Positions 32,623 through 39,922 of a stretch of 64,000 nt of DNA are shown in pieces (position 1 is the first letter of the stretch; the number at the start of each line of letters is the position of its first letter). Where the stretch lies: the NCBI GenBank assembly GCA_900550165.1, contig URQY01000005.1, forward strand, positions 1 through 64,000. Direction: 5' to 3'. The notes under the pieces were generated by a model that worked only from the letters and a program-made list of their open reading frames with translations, was not told the DNA's origin and made no database searches. The DNA is from an uncultured Eubacteriales bacterium (GTDB lineage: Bacteria; Bacillota; Clostridia; Oscillospirales; Oscillospiraceae). A program made the translations under genes and the position numbers.

Positions 32623-33343
32623 AGCAGGTGGCCTCCTTTAAAATAGTGGGACCGGCACGCAGAATGCTGCCGGAGTAGCACGCGCCGTATTTGGAAAATG
32701 AAGTGGGGAAGGCTCTGGCCTCGGAGAGCAGACGGCTGAGCCACAGCGGGCACGCGCCGGGGATCTTTACTTCCATCAGCACCTCACCGCCCGGCAGCGC
32801 GATGGGGGCGCCCCGGTCGCCGAGACGCAGGTCCGCATCCGTATCGCGCCAACGCAGATTAGTGTCGAAGGTGATGCGGAGCCCCGGGTCGTCGATGCCC
32901 GCAAAGGCAAGGCGGTCGTAGCCGATGAAGACCTTCGGCGCCGTGCGGTAAAACGACTGGAAATAACGAATTTCGCGTCCAATCTGGCCAAAGTCATCTC
33001 CGCTCCTGCCGCTCAGAAATCCGTCGACCTCGCAGACGGGCATTGTGATGCGGCGCTTGTAAACGATCCCGTCGAACTTCTTTTTCAGCTCAACGAACAC
33101 CCTGTCGCCCTCCTCTGGCACGCCGTAGCTGCGCACGCGCAGCTTTTCCTTATAAACGGGCTTGTCGATCGACGAGCGGATGAGCCGCCAGTCGTCGGTG
33201 TCGTAATAAATGTTGCAGATGGTGTATTCACCGTATTCATCCTTTTTCGTGTGGGGCCTCATCCGCTCGATAAGAAAGCGCTGCTGGCGGATGCTCAGGC
33301 AATATTTCTTTTCATATCGTTCAAAACAGCTTTGTATTGTCAT
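32615..33343 (-). CDS. VTC-domain protein (polyphosphate polymerase-like)
   Basis: 242 aa, ATG 33343 (AGGAGG upstream). VTC tunnel-fold pattern: RYEKKYCLSIRQQRFLIERM, ICNIYYDTDDWRLIRSSIDK, YKEKLRVRSYG, VFVELKKKFDGIVYKRR, VLMEVKIPGACPLWL. In yeast Vtc4 the domain makes polyphosphate from ATP. The basic tunnel residues (K/R in EKLRVRSYG and ELKKK) are present. First gene of the VTC-DUF4956-RR-HK operon. Confidence 0.9.
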   Translation of the reverse strand: MTIQSCFERYEKKYCLSIRQQRFLIERMRPHTKKDEYGEYTICNIYYDTDDWRLIRSSIDKPVYKEKLRVRSYGVPEEGDRVFVELKKKFDGIVYKRRITMPVCEVDGFLSGRSGDDFGQIGREIRYFQSFYRTAPKVFIGYDRLAFAGIDDPGLRITFDTNLRWRDTDADLRLGDRGAPIALPGGEVLMEVKIPGACPLWLSRLLSEARAFPTSFSKYGACYSGSILRAGPTILKEATCCA

Positions 33344-33367
33344 AGTGCAAGACCTCCTATGCGCCTA

Positions 33368-33448
33368 TCCTATGCGCGCAACCTAAAGTGTGGCTAAAGC
33401 GCCCCCGCCGAGCGGCTTTAGGTCTGCTTTAGGCCGGCGGGTTATGCT
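33368..33448. promoter_or_regulatory. Divergent promoters with paired CTTTAGG direct repeats
   Basis: Plus-oriented CTTTAGG at 33416-33422 and 33427-33433, 9 nt before a TATGCT -10 (33443-33448). Minus-oriented copies (CTTTAGC, CTTTAGG) at 33393-33399 and 33382-33388, 8 nt before a TAGGAT -10 (33368-33373). Both pairs have 11-bp periodicity and replace the -35 box, the layout of OmpR/PhoB-activated promoters. Confidence 0.75.
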
Positions 33449-33514
33449 GTCGCCATAGAAAGGCAGGCGCGGGCCTGCGGGAAACGGATACTTTAATGAC
33501 GGGGAGGTCATTTT

Positions 33515-35074
33515 ATGAAAAAAAGATTACTGCCGCTCCTCTGCGCGTCGGCGCTGGCACTGGCGCTCACCGCTTGCGGCGCGCAGCAGACGACGCAGAC
33601 CGATATCGCGGACGCGGTCGTGCTGACATTTACGGATAGCGGCATCACCGCACAGGATGGGACCGCGGGCTATGAGATCGACGGCACGGCCCTCACCATC
33701 ACGGAAAGCGGCATCTACGCTGTTTCCGGCAGCTGCGCGGACGGGACGATTCAAATTAAGAAGGGGACCACGGGCGTTACGCTCATTCTGAACGGCCTCG
33801 ACCTCTCGAGCGGGGACAGCGCCGCCATTACCTGCGGCAAGTCCGGCGAGGTGACGATCCTTGCGGCCGACGGCACGCAGAACGCGCTGAGCGACACGGA
33901 GCAGAACAACGACGACAATTATCCCGATAACAGCGATGCCGAAAACGCTGTCATCAAGTGCAAGGACGGCTCGGCCGTCACGCTCGGCGGCACGGGAGCG
34001 CTGACGGTCACCGCCAACGGCAAAAACGGCATCAAATCCGGCGCAGCGACGGAGGAGGACGGCGAGGCGTCGCTGACCATCCGTGATCTGACGCTCCATA
34101 TTAACGCGCCCGTCAACGACGCCATCAATGCAGAGCAGCTTTTGAACGTTGAGAGCGGTACGCTGACCATCGACGCCGCCGATGATGCCATCCACTGCGA
34201 CCTAACGCTCAATATCGGCGCAGACGGTACGGACGGTCCGACGATCGACATTACAAGCTGCTATGAGGGGCTTGAGGGCGCGGAGCTGAACGTGCTCTCC
34301 GGCAATATTACGATCAATGCTTCGGATGACTGCCTGAACGCGGCAAACTCCGACCTGACGGACTATGACTTCACGATGACAATCTCCGGCGGCACGATCG
34401 ACGCGTATAGCTCGAGCGGCGACGGCTTCGACTCCAACGGTGATCTGACCATCACAGGCGGCACGGTCGTTGTGTGGACGGCCAACACAGCGGACAACGA
34501 GCCGCTGGACGCCGACGGGACCATCACGGTCACGGGCGGCACCGTCCTTGCCGCGGGTGGCAGCAGCGGCATGGGCATGAACCTGGAGGCCGCGCAGCCC
34601 TACGTCATTTACGGCTCAACGGGCTTCGGCGGCATGCCGGGCAGTACGCAGAGCAGCCTGATCGCCGCGGACGCAGACTTTACGATCGAGGACGCCGACG
34701 GCAATGCCGTGTACAGCGGCACAGCCAGATGCGGTGCGAACTTCATCCTCTTCTCATCTGCCGATGTGGTGGCGGACAGTGCGTATACCCTCAAGGCGGG
34801 CGACAGCTCCACCGAAGGGACCGCGCAGAGCGGGACGGTTTCCACCGGCATGGGCATGGGCATGGGCGGCGGCTTCCCCGGCGGCGGACAGAAGTCGGAT
34901 GGCGAGCCGCCCGAGGGCTTTGACGGTCAGCAGCCGAGCGGGGAAAAGCCGGAGCTGCCGGATGGCGAACGCCCCGAGCCGCCCGACGGACAGGGAAAAA
35001 GCAAAGATGGCAGGGTCCCTGCGGGTGACAACGCATCCGACACAAATGATCCTGATACCACTCAAGCTGCCTGA
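33515..35074 (+). CDS. Carbohydrate-binding-domain lipoprotein (DUF4353-like)
   Basis: 519 aa. Lipoprotein signal (ALTAC, Cys about 21). A long right-handed-repeat region is rich in GG-T-hydrophobic units (LTITESGIYAVSGSCADGTI, LTVTANGKNGIKSG, ITGGTVVVWTANTADNEPLD), ending in a Gly/Met stretch and a Pro/Glu/Gly-rich tail. The family is found with CotH, VTC and DUF4956 genes. Divergent from the VTC operon through the repeat-containing promoter, so the same response regulator should control it. Confidence 0.87.
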   Translation: MKKRLLPLLCASALALALTACGAQQTTQTDIADAVVLTFTDSGITAQDGTAGYEIDGTALTITESGIYAVSGSCADGTIQIKKGTTGVTLILNGLDLSSGDSAAITCGKSGEVTILAADGTQNALSDTEQNNDDNYPDNSDAENAVIKCKDGSAVTLGGTGALTVTANGKNGIKSGAATEEDGEASLTIRDLTLHINAPVNDAINAEQLLNVESGTLTIDAADDAIHCDLTLNIGADGTDGPTIDITSCYEGLEGAELNVLSGNITINASDDCLNAANSDLTDYDFTMTISGGTIDAYSSSGDGFDSNGDLTITGGTVVVWTANTADNEPLDADGTITVTGGTVLAAGGSSGMGMNLEAAQPYVIYGSTGFGGMPGSTQSSLIAADADFTIEDADGNAVYSGTARCGANFILFSSADVVADSAYTLKAGDSSTEGTAQSGTVSTGMGMGMGGGFPGGGQKSDGEPPEGFDGQQPSGEKPELPDGERPEPPDGQGKSKDGRVPAGDNASDTNDPDTTQAA

Positions 35075-35086
35075 CGGCAGAGAAAA

Positions 35087-35123
35087 AGAAAAGCAGACGG
35101 CTCGCGCAAGCCGTCTGCTTTTT
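35087..35123. terminator. Terminator between lipoprotein and DegV genes
   Basis: AAAAGCAGACGGCT and AGCCGTCTGCTTTTT. Confidence 0.9.
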
Positions 35124-35138
35124 GCTGTCTGTTCGGTT

Positions 35139-35969
35139 TTATATCGTCTCAAAACCGACGATCACGCCGCCGCGCTCGGCATAGTAGCTGCAAAGGCCCG
35201 CGCAGGGAAGAATCTCGATATCCGCTTCGGGAAAACGCTCGCGCAGCGAAGCGGCGAGCGCCCCAGCCGCCTCTGGATTTTCGGCGTGGTGGATGCGCAC
35301 CTTGCCGCCGTGGTAGCCAGTGTCCAGGATATGCTGCACCATTGCCTCGCGGGTCTTCTTCTCACCGCGGCACTTTTCTACGGGTTGGATGGTGCCCTCA
35401 CTGCTTGCGGTGGAGAGGATCTGAATACCCAGAATGCCGACAGCGCCCGCGGTGAGTTTGCTGACGCGGCCGTTTTGCGCCAGATTGTGCAGGGACTTAA
35501 GACGGAAGAAGAGATGCGTGGTGGCGAGATACTCCTGCGCCTTTTCGCAGATCACGTCGAAGGAAAGCCCCATGGCATACAGCGCGGCGATCCGTTCGGC
35601 GAGCAGCTGCATCTCCGGCCCGGTGCTCAGTGTGTCGAAGACGTGAATTTTAGTGTCCGGATGCGACTGGAGATACACGTCGCGAGCGGCCATGGCTGAG
35701 GCGCAGGTGCCGGATAGACGGCTTGTGATGGTGAGGACGAAAATCTCATCTGCACCCTCGAATGCCCTGAGCCAGCAATCAAGACTGGGACAGGCCGTGC
35801 CGGACTTACCGCTGTAGGACGCGAGATAGTCAAGCAGCTCGTGGGGGTCGAGCGTTTCGTCGTCTACAAAGTCACGCTCGCCGGCGCGGATGGTCATGGG
35901 CACGCTCTGATAGGTTACGCCCTCCAGCATCGTGAGGTTGGCAGAGGAGTCGGCAATCAGTTTCATCAT
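35139..35969 (-). CDS. DegV family protein (fatty-acid binding)
   Basis: 276 aa. DegV pattern: KLIADSSANL, GKSGTACPSLDCWLRAFE, VLTITSRLSGTCASAM and FDTLSTGPEMQLLAERIA. DegV/FakB proteins bind a fatty acid for phosphorylation by FakA. No fakA is nearby. Divergent from a DUF1836 gene with AT-rich palindromes between. Confidence 0.9.
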   Translation of the reverse strand: MMKLIADSSANLTMLEGVTYQSVPMTIRAGERDFVDDETLDPHELLDYLASYSGKSGTACPSLDCWLRAFEGADEIFVLTITSRLSGTCASAMAARDVYLQSHPDTKIHVFDTLSTGPEMQLLAERIAALYAMGLSFDVICEKAQEYLATTHLFFRLKSLHNLAQNGRVSKLTAGAVGILGIQILSTASSEGTIQPVEKCRGEKKTREAMVQHILDTGYHGGKVRIHHAENPEAAGALAASLRERFPEADIEILPCAGLCSYYAERGGVIVGFETI

Positions 35970-35990
35970 GGGGAAGCCTCCAAAAAAATA

Positions 35991-36083
35991 ATCGGTTATT
36001 CAAAAACCTGTTGTCAGGCAAAATCATCTTCACCTACCATACAACGATTTTTAAAAACTGTCAATCGGTTTTTAAAAAACTTG
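35991..36083. repeat. Three AT-rich palindromes between degV-like and DUF1836 genes
   Basis: Related copies of CGGTTTTT-AAAAACCG at 35991-36010 (CGGTTATTCAAAAACC), 36044-36060 (CGATTTTTAAAAACTG) and 36064-36083 (CGGTTTTTAAAAAACTTG). Two of them overlap the divergent promoters. Likely operators for a local regulator. Confidence 0.6.
36036..36064 (-). promoter_or_regulatory. Promoter of the DegV gene
   Basis: Minus strand TTGACA (36059-36064), 17 nt, TATGGT (36036-36041). Confidence 0.7.
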
Positions 36084-36112
36084 TTGACATTTTTTTCGGC
36101 GGCGTCTAAGAT
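36084..36112 (+). promoter_or_regulatory. Promoter of the DUF1836 gene
   Basis: TTGACA (36084-36089), 17 nt, TAAGAT (36107-36112). Confidence 0.75.
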
Positions 36113-36144
36113 GATGAAAACACAGCTGGAACGGAGGAACGGTT

Positions 36145-36675
36145 ATGGACGAGAATATGCGCAGCCGTTTGGCAGAGTCTGTCCGCAGCTTTCACATCCC
36201 GCGGCTCGGGGAAATTCCCGACGTGGGGCTGTATCTCGAACAGGTGACACGTTATGTCAATCAATCCATCACGGGATGCGGACTCAGCCCCATCACGGCC
36301 TCGATGGTCAGTAATTATGTCAAGCAGAAGATCATCCCAGGGCCGGAGAAAAAGGCCTACGGCGCGGAGAGCATCGCCTATCTTATTTTCGTCTCCTGCG
36401 TCAAGAGTGTCGTGACGATGGACGACATCCGCGCGCTGATCGGCATCCAGCACGAGACCTACGATCTGCCGACCGCTTATCACTACTTCTGCGAGGAATT
36501 TGAAAACCTCATCCGCTATGTCTTCGGCGCGAGTGACCACCTTGCGAGCGTCGGGCAGGACGAGTCGGATGAAAAGGAGCTGCTGCGCTCAGCGCTTTTA
36601 AGCGTGACGCACAAGCTCTATCTGGACGCCTGCCTGAAGCTGCTGCGCGAGGACGCAAAGGGAGACAACGCATGA
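36145..36675 (+). CDS. DUF1836 protein (putative regulator)
   Basis: 176 aa. DUF1836 pattern: FHIPRLGEIPDVGLYLEQVT, ITASMVSNYVKQKIIPGP, AYLIFVSCVKSVVTMDDIRA. The N-terminal part resembles a MerR-like HTH (SMVSNYVKQ), so it may bind the palindromes in front of it. Overlaps the next gene by 4 nt. Confidence 0.85.
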   Translation: MDENMRSRLAESVRSFHIPRLGEIPDVGLYLEQVTRYVNQSITGCGLSPITASMVSNYVKQKIIPGPEKKAYGAESIAYLIFVSCVKSVVTMDDIRALIGIQHETYDLPTAYHYFCEEFENLIRYVFGASDHLASVGQDESDEKELLRSALLSVTHKLYLDACLKLLREDAKGDNA

Positions 36676-37244
36676 GAGCAGAACAGTTTGTCATGGCCTA
36701 CGGTGCGGAGCAGGACCGCCTGCGCGCCCTGCTGCCGGAGGACTTTACCTCGCTGCGTCCGGTGCTGCGCATCAATGCGGAAATTCGCGGCGGCAGGACA
36801 GGGTATCTCGAATACAACACCGCGGCGGAAAGAAACGGCGTGCGCGGCTGGGTCAACATCGGCCGCTGGGAGGAGGTCCCCTTTACAAAGGACGGCAGGA
36901 AGACGACCTTCATGCTGCCTGAGTTGACGATCGCGTTCACCGGCGTCGGCATCGAGGGAGGCTGCCCTGCGGAAAAGGACAACGCGGGCTGCTATTACTT
37001 TACCGATGGCAGGGAGAAGTTTGTCCCCGCAGAGAGGATCGAAGCAAACAAGGAATTCTGCGACTGCGAGTTTACCTGGCATATTGACGGCGGCGTGCAC
37101 GGCGTCAGCCTTGGCAAAATGCTGCCTGCCATCCTGGAGAAGGAAACGGTACACTATGAAAAAGTGCCCCTTACGGTCGAAAATGCTGCCGTCATCCCCT
37201 GCACGCAGATGCTGGGGGCGTATCGGGTGAGCTTTGAGCGCTGA
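36672..37244 (+). CDS. Conserved protein, possibly acetoacetate-decarboxylase-like fold
   Basis: 190 aa, start overlapping DUF1836 (ATGA). No signal peptide or helix. Pattern EQDRLRALLPEDFTSLRPVL, YLEYNTAAERNGVRGWVNIG, then FTGVGIEGGCPAE. The layout recalls ADC/DUF2071-like beta-barrels, but I cannot confirm the family and no catalytic Lys is evident. Function unknown. Confidence 0.55.
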   Translation: MRAEQFVMAYGAEQDRLRALLPEDFTSLRPVLRINAEIRGGRTGYLEYNTAAERNGVRGWVNIGRWEEVPFTKDGRKTTFMLPELTIAFTGVGIEGGCPAEKDNAGCYYFTDGREKFVPAERIEANKEFCDCEFTWHIDGGVHGVSLGKMLPAILEKETVHYEKVPLTVENAAVIPCTQMLGAYRVSFER

Positions 37245-37260
37245 TTTTTGCGAAAAAGGC

Positions 37261-37289
37261 TTGCATTTTTGCCCGCGCTTTGCTATACT
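37261..37289 (+). promoter_or_regulatory. Promoter of the fluoride riboswitch transcript
   Basis: TTGCAT (37261-37266), 17 nt, TATACT (37284-37289), directly before the aptamer. Confidence 0.75.
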
Positions 37290-37296
37290 GCGCAAA

Positions 37297-37390
37297 CGGG
37301 AATGAGGTTCTCCCACGGCACTGCCGAAACCGCTTGTTAAGCTGATGACTTCTGTGATTTTTGTACGGTCACAGGGGCATCGGCTTTTTT
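37297..37390 (+). promoter_or_regulatory. Fluoride (crcB) riboswitch with terminator
   Basis: Conserved pieces in order: GGGAATGAGGTTCTCCC (37298-37314), AAACCGC, TTGTTA, then GCTGATGACTTCTG (37341-37354), matching the crcB-motif pseudoknot. The 3' part also forms an intrinsic terminator: GCTGATG (37341-37347) with CATCGGC (37378-37384), inner TCTGTGA with TCACAGG, then T6. Fluoride binding should prevent termination and switch on the antiporter. Antiporters are known members of this regulon. Confidence 0.92.
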
Positions 37391-37410
37391 GTGTCCGGAG
37401 GAGGAATTTT

Positions 37411-38616
37411 ATGTTAACTTCACTTGCGCTGATTTTTCTGCTCGGCCTTGCGCTGGCCGCGCTGTGTCAGAAGCTGAAGCTGCCGCGCATCATCGGCATG
37501 CTGGCGACGGGCATCCTGCTGGGGCCGTGCGTGCTCAATGTGCTGGACGGCTCGATTTTGTCGATCTCAGCCGACCTGCGCAAGCTCGCGCTCGTCATCA
37601 TCCTGATCAAGGCGGGATTGTCGCTCGATTTGGGCGACCTCAAAAAGGTCGGCCGTCCGGCAATCTTGATGTCGTGTTTGCCCGCCACGTGCGAGATCGT
37701 CGGCTACGTGCTGCTCGCGCCGTGCTTCCTTGGCATCACGCGCGTGGAGGCGGCGGTCATGGGCGCGGTGCTCGCGGCGGTGTCGCCCGCGGTCGTCGTG
37801 CCGCGCATGGTGCAGCTGATGGAAAGCGGCCGCGGAACGGACAAGAGCATCCCGCAGATGATCCTGGCCGGGGCCTCGTGCGACGATATCTTCGTCATCG
37901 TGCTGTTTACCACATTTCTGCACACGGTGCAGGGCGGCAGCGCGAGCGCTGCGGATTTTTTGAGCATTCCTGCCTCAATCGTATTCGGTGTTGCGCTGGG
38001 TGCGCTCGCCGGATGGCTGCTGAGCCGCTTTTTTGAAACGGCTTACGCCCGCGCGCACTGCATCCGCAACAGCATGAAGGTCATCATCGTGCTGGGGGTC
38101 TCGCTGCTGCTCGTCGCGGCGGAGGGCTGGCTCGAGGGCATCGTGCCGGTGTCGGGCCTGCTCGCGGTCGTCAGCATGGCGTGCTTACTTAAGATGAAGT
38201 GCACGCCGTTCGTTGCCAAGCGGCTCTCTGAAAAATTCGGCAAGCTCTGGTTGGCGGCGGAGGTCATTTTGTTCGTCCTCGTCGGCGCGGCGGTCGATAT
38301 CCGCTATATGGCGGGCGTGGGGCTTGCGGCGATCGGCATGATCTTCTCGACGCTTGTTTTCCGTGCCGTCGGCGTGTGTCTGTGCCTTGTCAGAACGCCG
38401 CTCACGGCAAAGGAGCGGCTCTACTGCGTGTTTGCCTATCTTCCCAAGGCAACGGTGCAGGCGGCCATCGGCTCGGTGCCGCTGGCGGCGGGGCTGCCCT
38501 GCGGCAGCATCGTGCTGTCGGTCGCGGTGCTCGGCATCGTCATCACCGCGCCGCTCGGCGCGCTTTTGATGGACGCGGGCGCGCCGAAGCTGCTGCGCAA
38601 AGCAGAGAAAGCGTAA
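37411..38616 (+). CDS. Fluoride-regulated CPA-type cation:proton antiporter
   Basis: 401 aa from ATG 37411 (GGAGGAGG upstream; earlier ATG lies inside the riboswitch). About 12 helices: LKLPRIIGMLATGILLGPCV, VIILIKAGLSLDLGD, GAVLAAVSPAVVVPRM and ILAGASCDDIFVIVLF (Asp-Asp ion site), VPVSGLLAVVSMACL. It is distantly related to the antiporter at 26421. Control by a fluoride riboswitch points to a role in tolerating fluoride, perhaps by restoring pH or Na+ balance, or by fluoride export. Confidence 0.92.
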   Translation: MLTSLALIFLLGLALAALCQKLKLPRIIGMLATGILLGPCVLNVLDGSILSISADLRKLALVIILIKAGLSLDLGDLKKVGRPAILMSCLPATCEIVGYVLLAPCFLGITRVEAAVMGAVLAAVSPAVVVPRMVQLMESGRGTDKSIPQMILAGASCDDIFVIVLFTTFLHTVQGGSASAADFLSIPASIVFGVALGALAGWLLSRFFETAYARAHCIRNSMKVIIVLGVSLLLVAAEGWLEGIVPVSGLLAVVSMACLLKMKCTPFVAKRLSEKFGKLWLAAEVILFVLVGAAVDIRYMAGVGLAAIGMIFSTLVFRAVGVCLCLVRTPLTAKERLYCVFAYLPKATVQAAIGSVPLAAGLPCGSIVLSVAVLGIVITAPLGALLMDAGAPKLLRKAEKA

Positions 38617-38623
38617 TGATAGC

Positions 38624-38658
38624 AAAAGGACTTGGGTACGAGACCCAAGTCCTTTTTA
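38624..38658. terminator. Terminator between antiporter and ECF S-component genes
   Basis: AAAAGGACTTGGGT and ACCCAAGTCCTTTTT. Confidence 0.9.
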
Positions 38659-38673
38659 TTCCAAACCGATCGT

Positions 38674-39231
38674 TCAGGCATCGAGCATCATGCTCGTGCG
38701 CTCCATCACCATGACGAGGATGGGGATGAGAACGAGCTGTAAGATGATGCCGGGGATGGCGGTCATCACTGCGCCGGAGAGGAAAATGCTCAGATTGAAT
38801 TCCGTTCCGCGGAGCCCTGCGAGCAGGAACTGCACAAGCCCCCACACAAGGCGGCCTGACACCATCGCAAAGATAAGGGCAAGGTAGATGCAGCCGGAGG
38901 AGGTCTTCAGCCTGCGATACAGCCAGCCGGAAACCGCGCCGTAGGTCGCCATTTCAAACGCCATGGCGACGGCCACCCACACCGGCGGCATCCCGAAGAT
39001 CACCGAGCGCAGCAGCGGGGAGAGAAGGCCGACCGCGAGTCCACACGGCCAGCCGCACAGAAAGCCGCACAGCAGCGCGGGAATGTGCATGGGGCAGAGC
39101 ATCGAGCCGATCTCGGGGATCTGACCGGTCAAGAACGGCAGCACCATCGCAAGGGCAAGGAACAGTGCGGAATAGGTGATCTTTCTGACGCGCAGGGACG
39201 AAGCGGCCTGCGCCGTAACATTTTGACTCAT
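38674..39231 (-). CDS. ECF transporter S component
   Basis: 185 aa, ATG overlapping the DUF3842 stop (ATGA). Six helices; ITYSALFLALAMVLPFLTGQ, IPEIGSMLCPMHIPALLCGF and LCGWPCGLAVGLLSPLLRS are typical of ECF S components, which bind a vitamin or cofactor and use shared EcfA/EcfT. The substrate is not readable. It is cotranscribed with DUF3842 behind a terminator-containing leader that may sense the same molecule. Confidence 0.9.
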   Translation of the reverse strand: MSQNVTAQAASSLRVRKITYSALFLALAMVLPFLTGQIPEIGSMLCPMHIPALLCGFLCGWPCGLAVGLLSPLLRSVIFGMPPVWVAVAMAFEMATYGAVSGWLYRRLKTSSGCIYLALIFAMVSGRLVWGLVQFLLAGLRGTEFNLSIFLSGAVMTAIPGIILQLVLIPILVMVMERTSMMLDA

Positions 39232-39650
39232 TGTGATTTCTCCGTTTCGTTGAGCAGCTCACCGATGCGGCGGAGGGCGTCGTCCATCAGTGCGGCGGAC
39301 TTGCCGCTTACGCCCGCAACATAGGTGCTGCAAAGATTCATTGGGATGAGAACGCGATACGCGCAGCTCGACGCGACGGCGTTCGCCATGGCGGGGGAGA
39401 TCTCACCCATCAGCGCATCGGCAATGGCGATGCCGATGGGACCGGCGATAATCTGCGCGCTGCGGCAGGCCACGATGACGGGGTTTTCGCCCGTAGCCAC
39501 GCGGTCAGCACCCGCGCGGCGCATCGCGTCGGATGCGGCACTGTTGGTGCCGACGGCCATGACATCCACGTGCGGGAAGGACTTCTTGATGTTTTCCACC
39601 AGACTGCGGCCCAGCTTGCCGCCCTGACCGTCGATGACCAGAATCGTCAT
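39228..39650 (-). CDS. DUF3842 protein
   Basis: 140 aa from ATG 39650 (AGAGG upstream). Begins MTILVIDGQGGKLGRSLVEN, a Rossmann-like GxGGxxG start; then DVMAVGTNSAASDAMRRAGA, RVATGENPVIVACRSAQIIA and ALMGEISPAMANAVASS. DUF3842 has no known activity, but often accompanies ECF S components in Clostridia. Probable nucleotide- or cofactor-related function, inferred only from the fold. Confidence 0.85.
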   Translation of the reverse strand: MTILVIDGQGGKLGRSLVENIKKSFPHVDVMAVGTNSAASDAMRRAGADRVATGENPVIVACRSAQIIAGPIGIAIADALMGEISPAMANAVASSCAYRVLIPMNLCSTYVAGVSGKSAALMDDALRRIGELLNETEKSQ

Positions 39651-39816
39651 ATGCCTCATCCTCTCTTGTAAAAGGGTAACGCGGCGCTTGCCCAAGGACA
39701 AAGAAAAGGCACCAACATCCCCTTTTGGAGATACTGATACCTTCGTGATATCCTGCTTGACGGGAAAGCGCTGCGGAAGTGACCGGCTTGTGCCGATGCC
39801 GTCGACTTGTGCCGAC
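39651..39816 (-). promoter_or_regulatory. Unassigned attenuator/riboswitch-like leader of DUF3842-ecfS
   Basis: About 166-nt leader from the predicted start near 39816. It contains two copies of GGCACAAG (minus strand), then GCAGGATATCACG, and ends in a strong terminator (39700-39743) about 50 nt before the ATG. No known riboswitch consensus that I recognise (cobalamin, TPP, THF, M-box, ZTP) fits. Confidence 0.55.
39700..39743 (-). terminator. Intrinsic terminator inside the DUF3842 leader
   Basis: Minus strand: AAGGTATCA pairs with TGGTGCCTT, inner TATCTCC with GGGGATG, loop AAAA, followed by TTTTCTTT. It lies upstream of the gene it would silence, i.e. attenuation. Confidence 0.8.
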
Positions 39817-39822
39817 GCGGGA

Positions 39823-39851
39823 ATTTTATCAAAAAAGAGTAGGGCTGTCAA
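39823..39851 (-). promoter_or_regulatory. Promoter of the DUF3842-ecfS operon
   Basis: Minus strand TTGACA (39846-39851), 17 nt, TAAAAT (39823-39828). Confidence 0.8.
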
Positions 39852-39922
39852 TCCCTTGTCCCTTGCAGATCGGGCAAAAAAGCGCTATGATGACCATAGC
39901 TTTTTTGCAAAGGAATTTTGCC

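Noticed and set aside
39704..39816. Cobalamin or TPP riboswitch before DUF3842
   Set aside because: The B12-box and the CTGAGA thi-box are absent; kept as unassigned instead.
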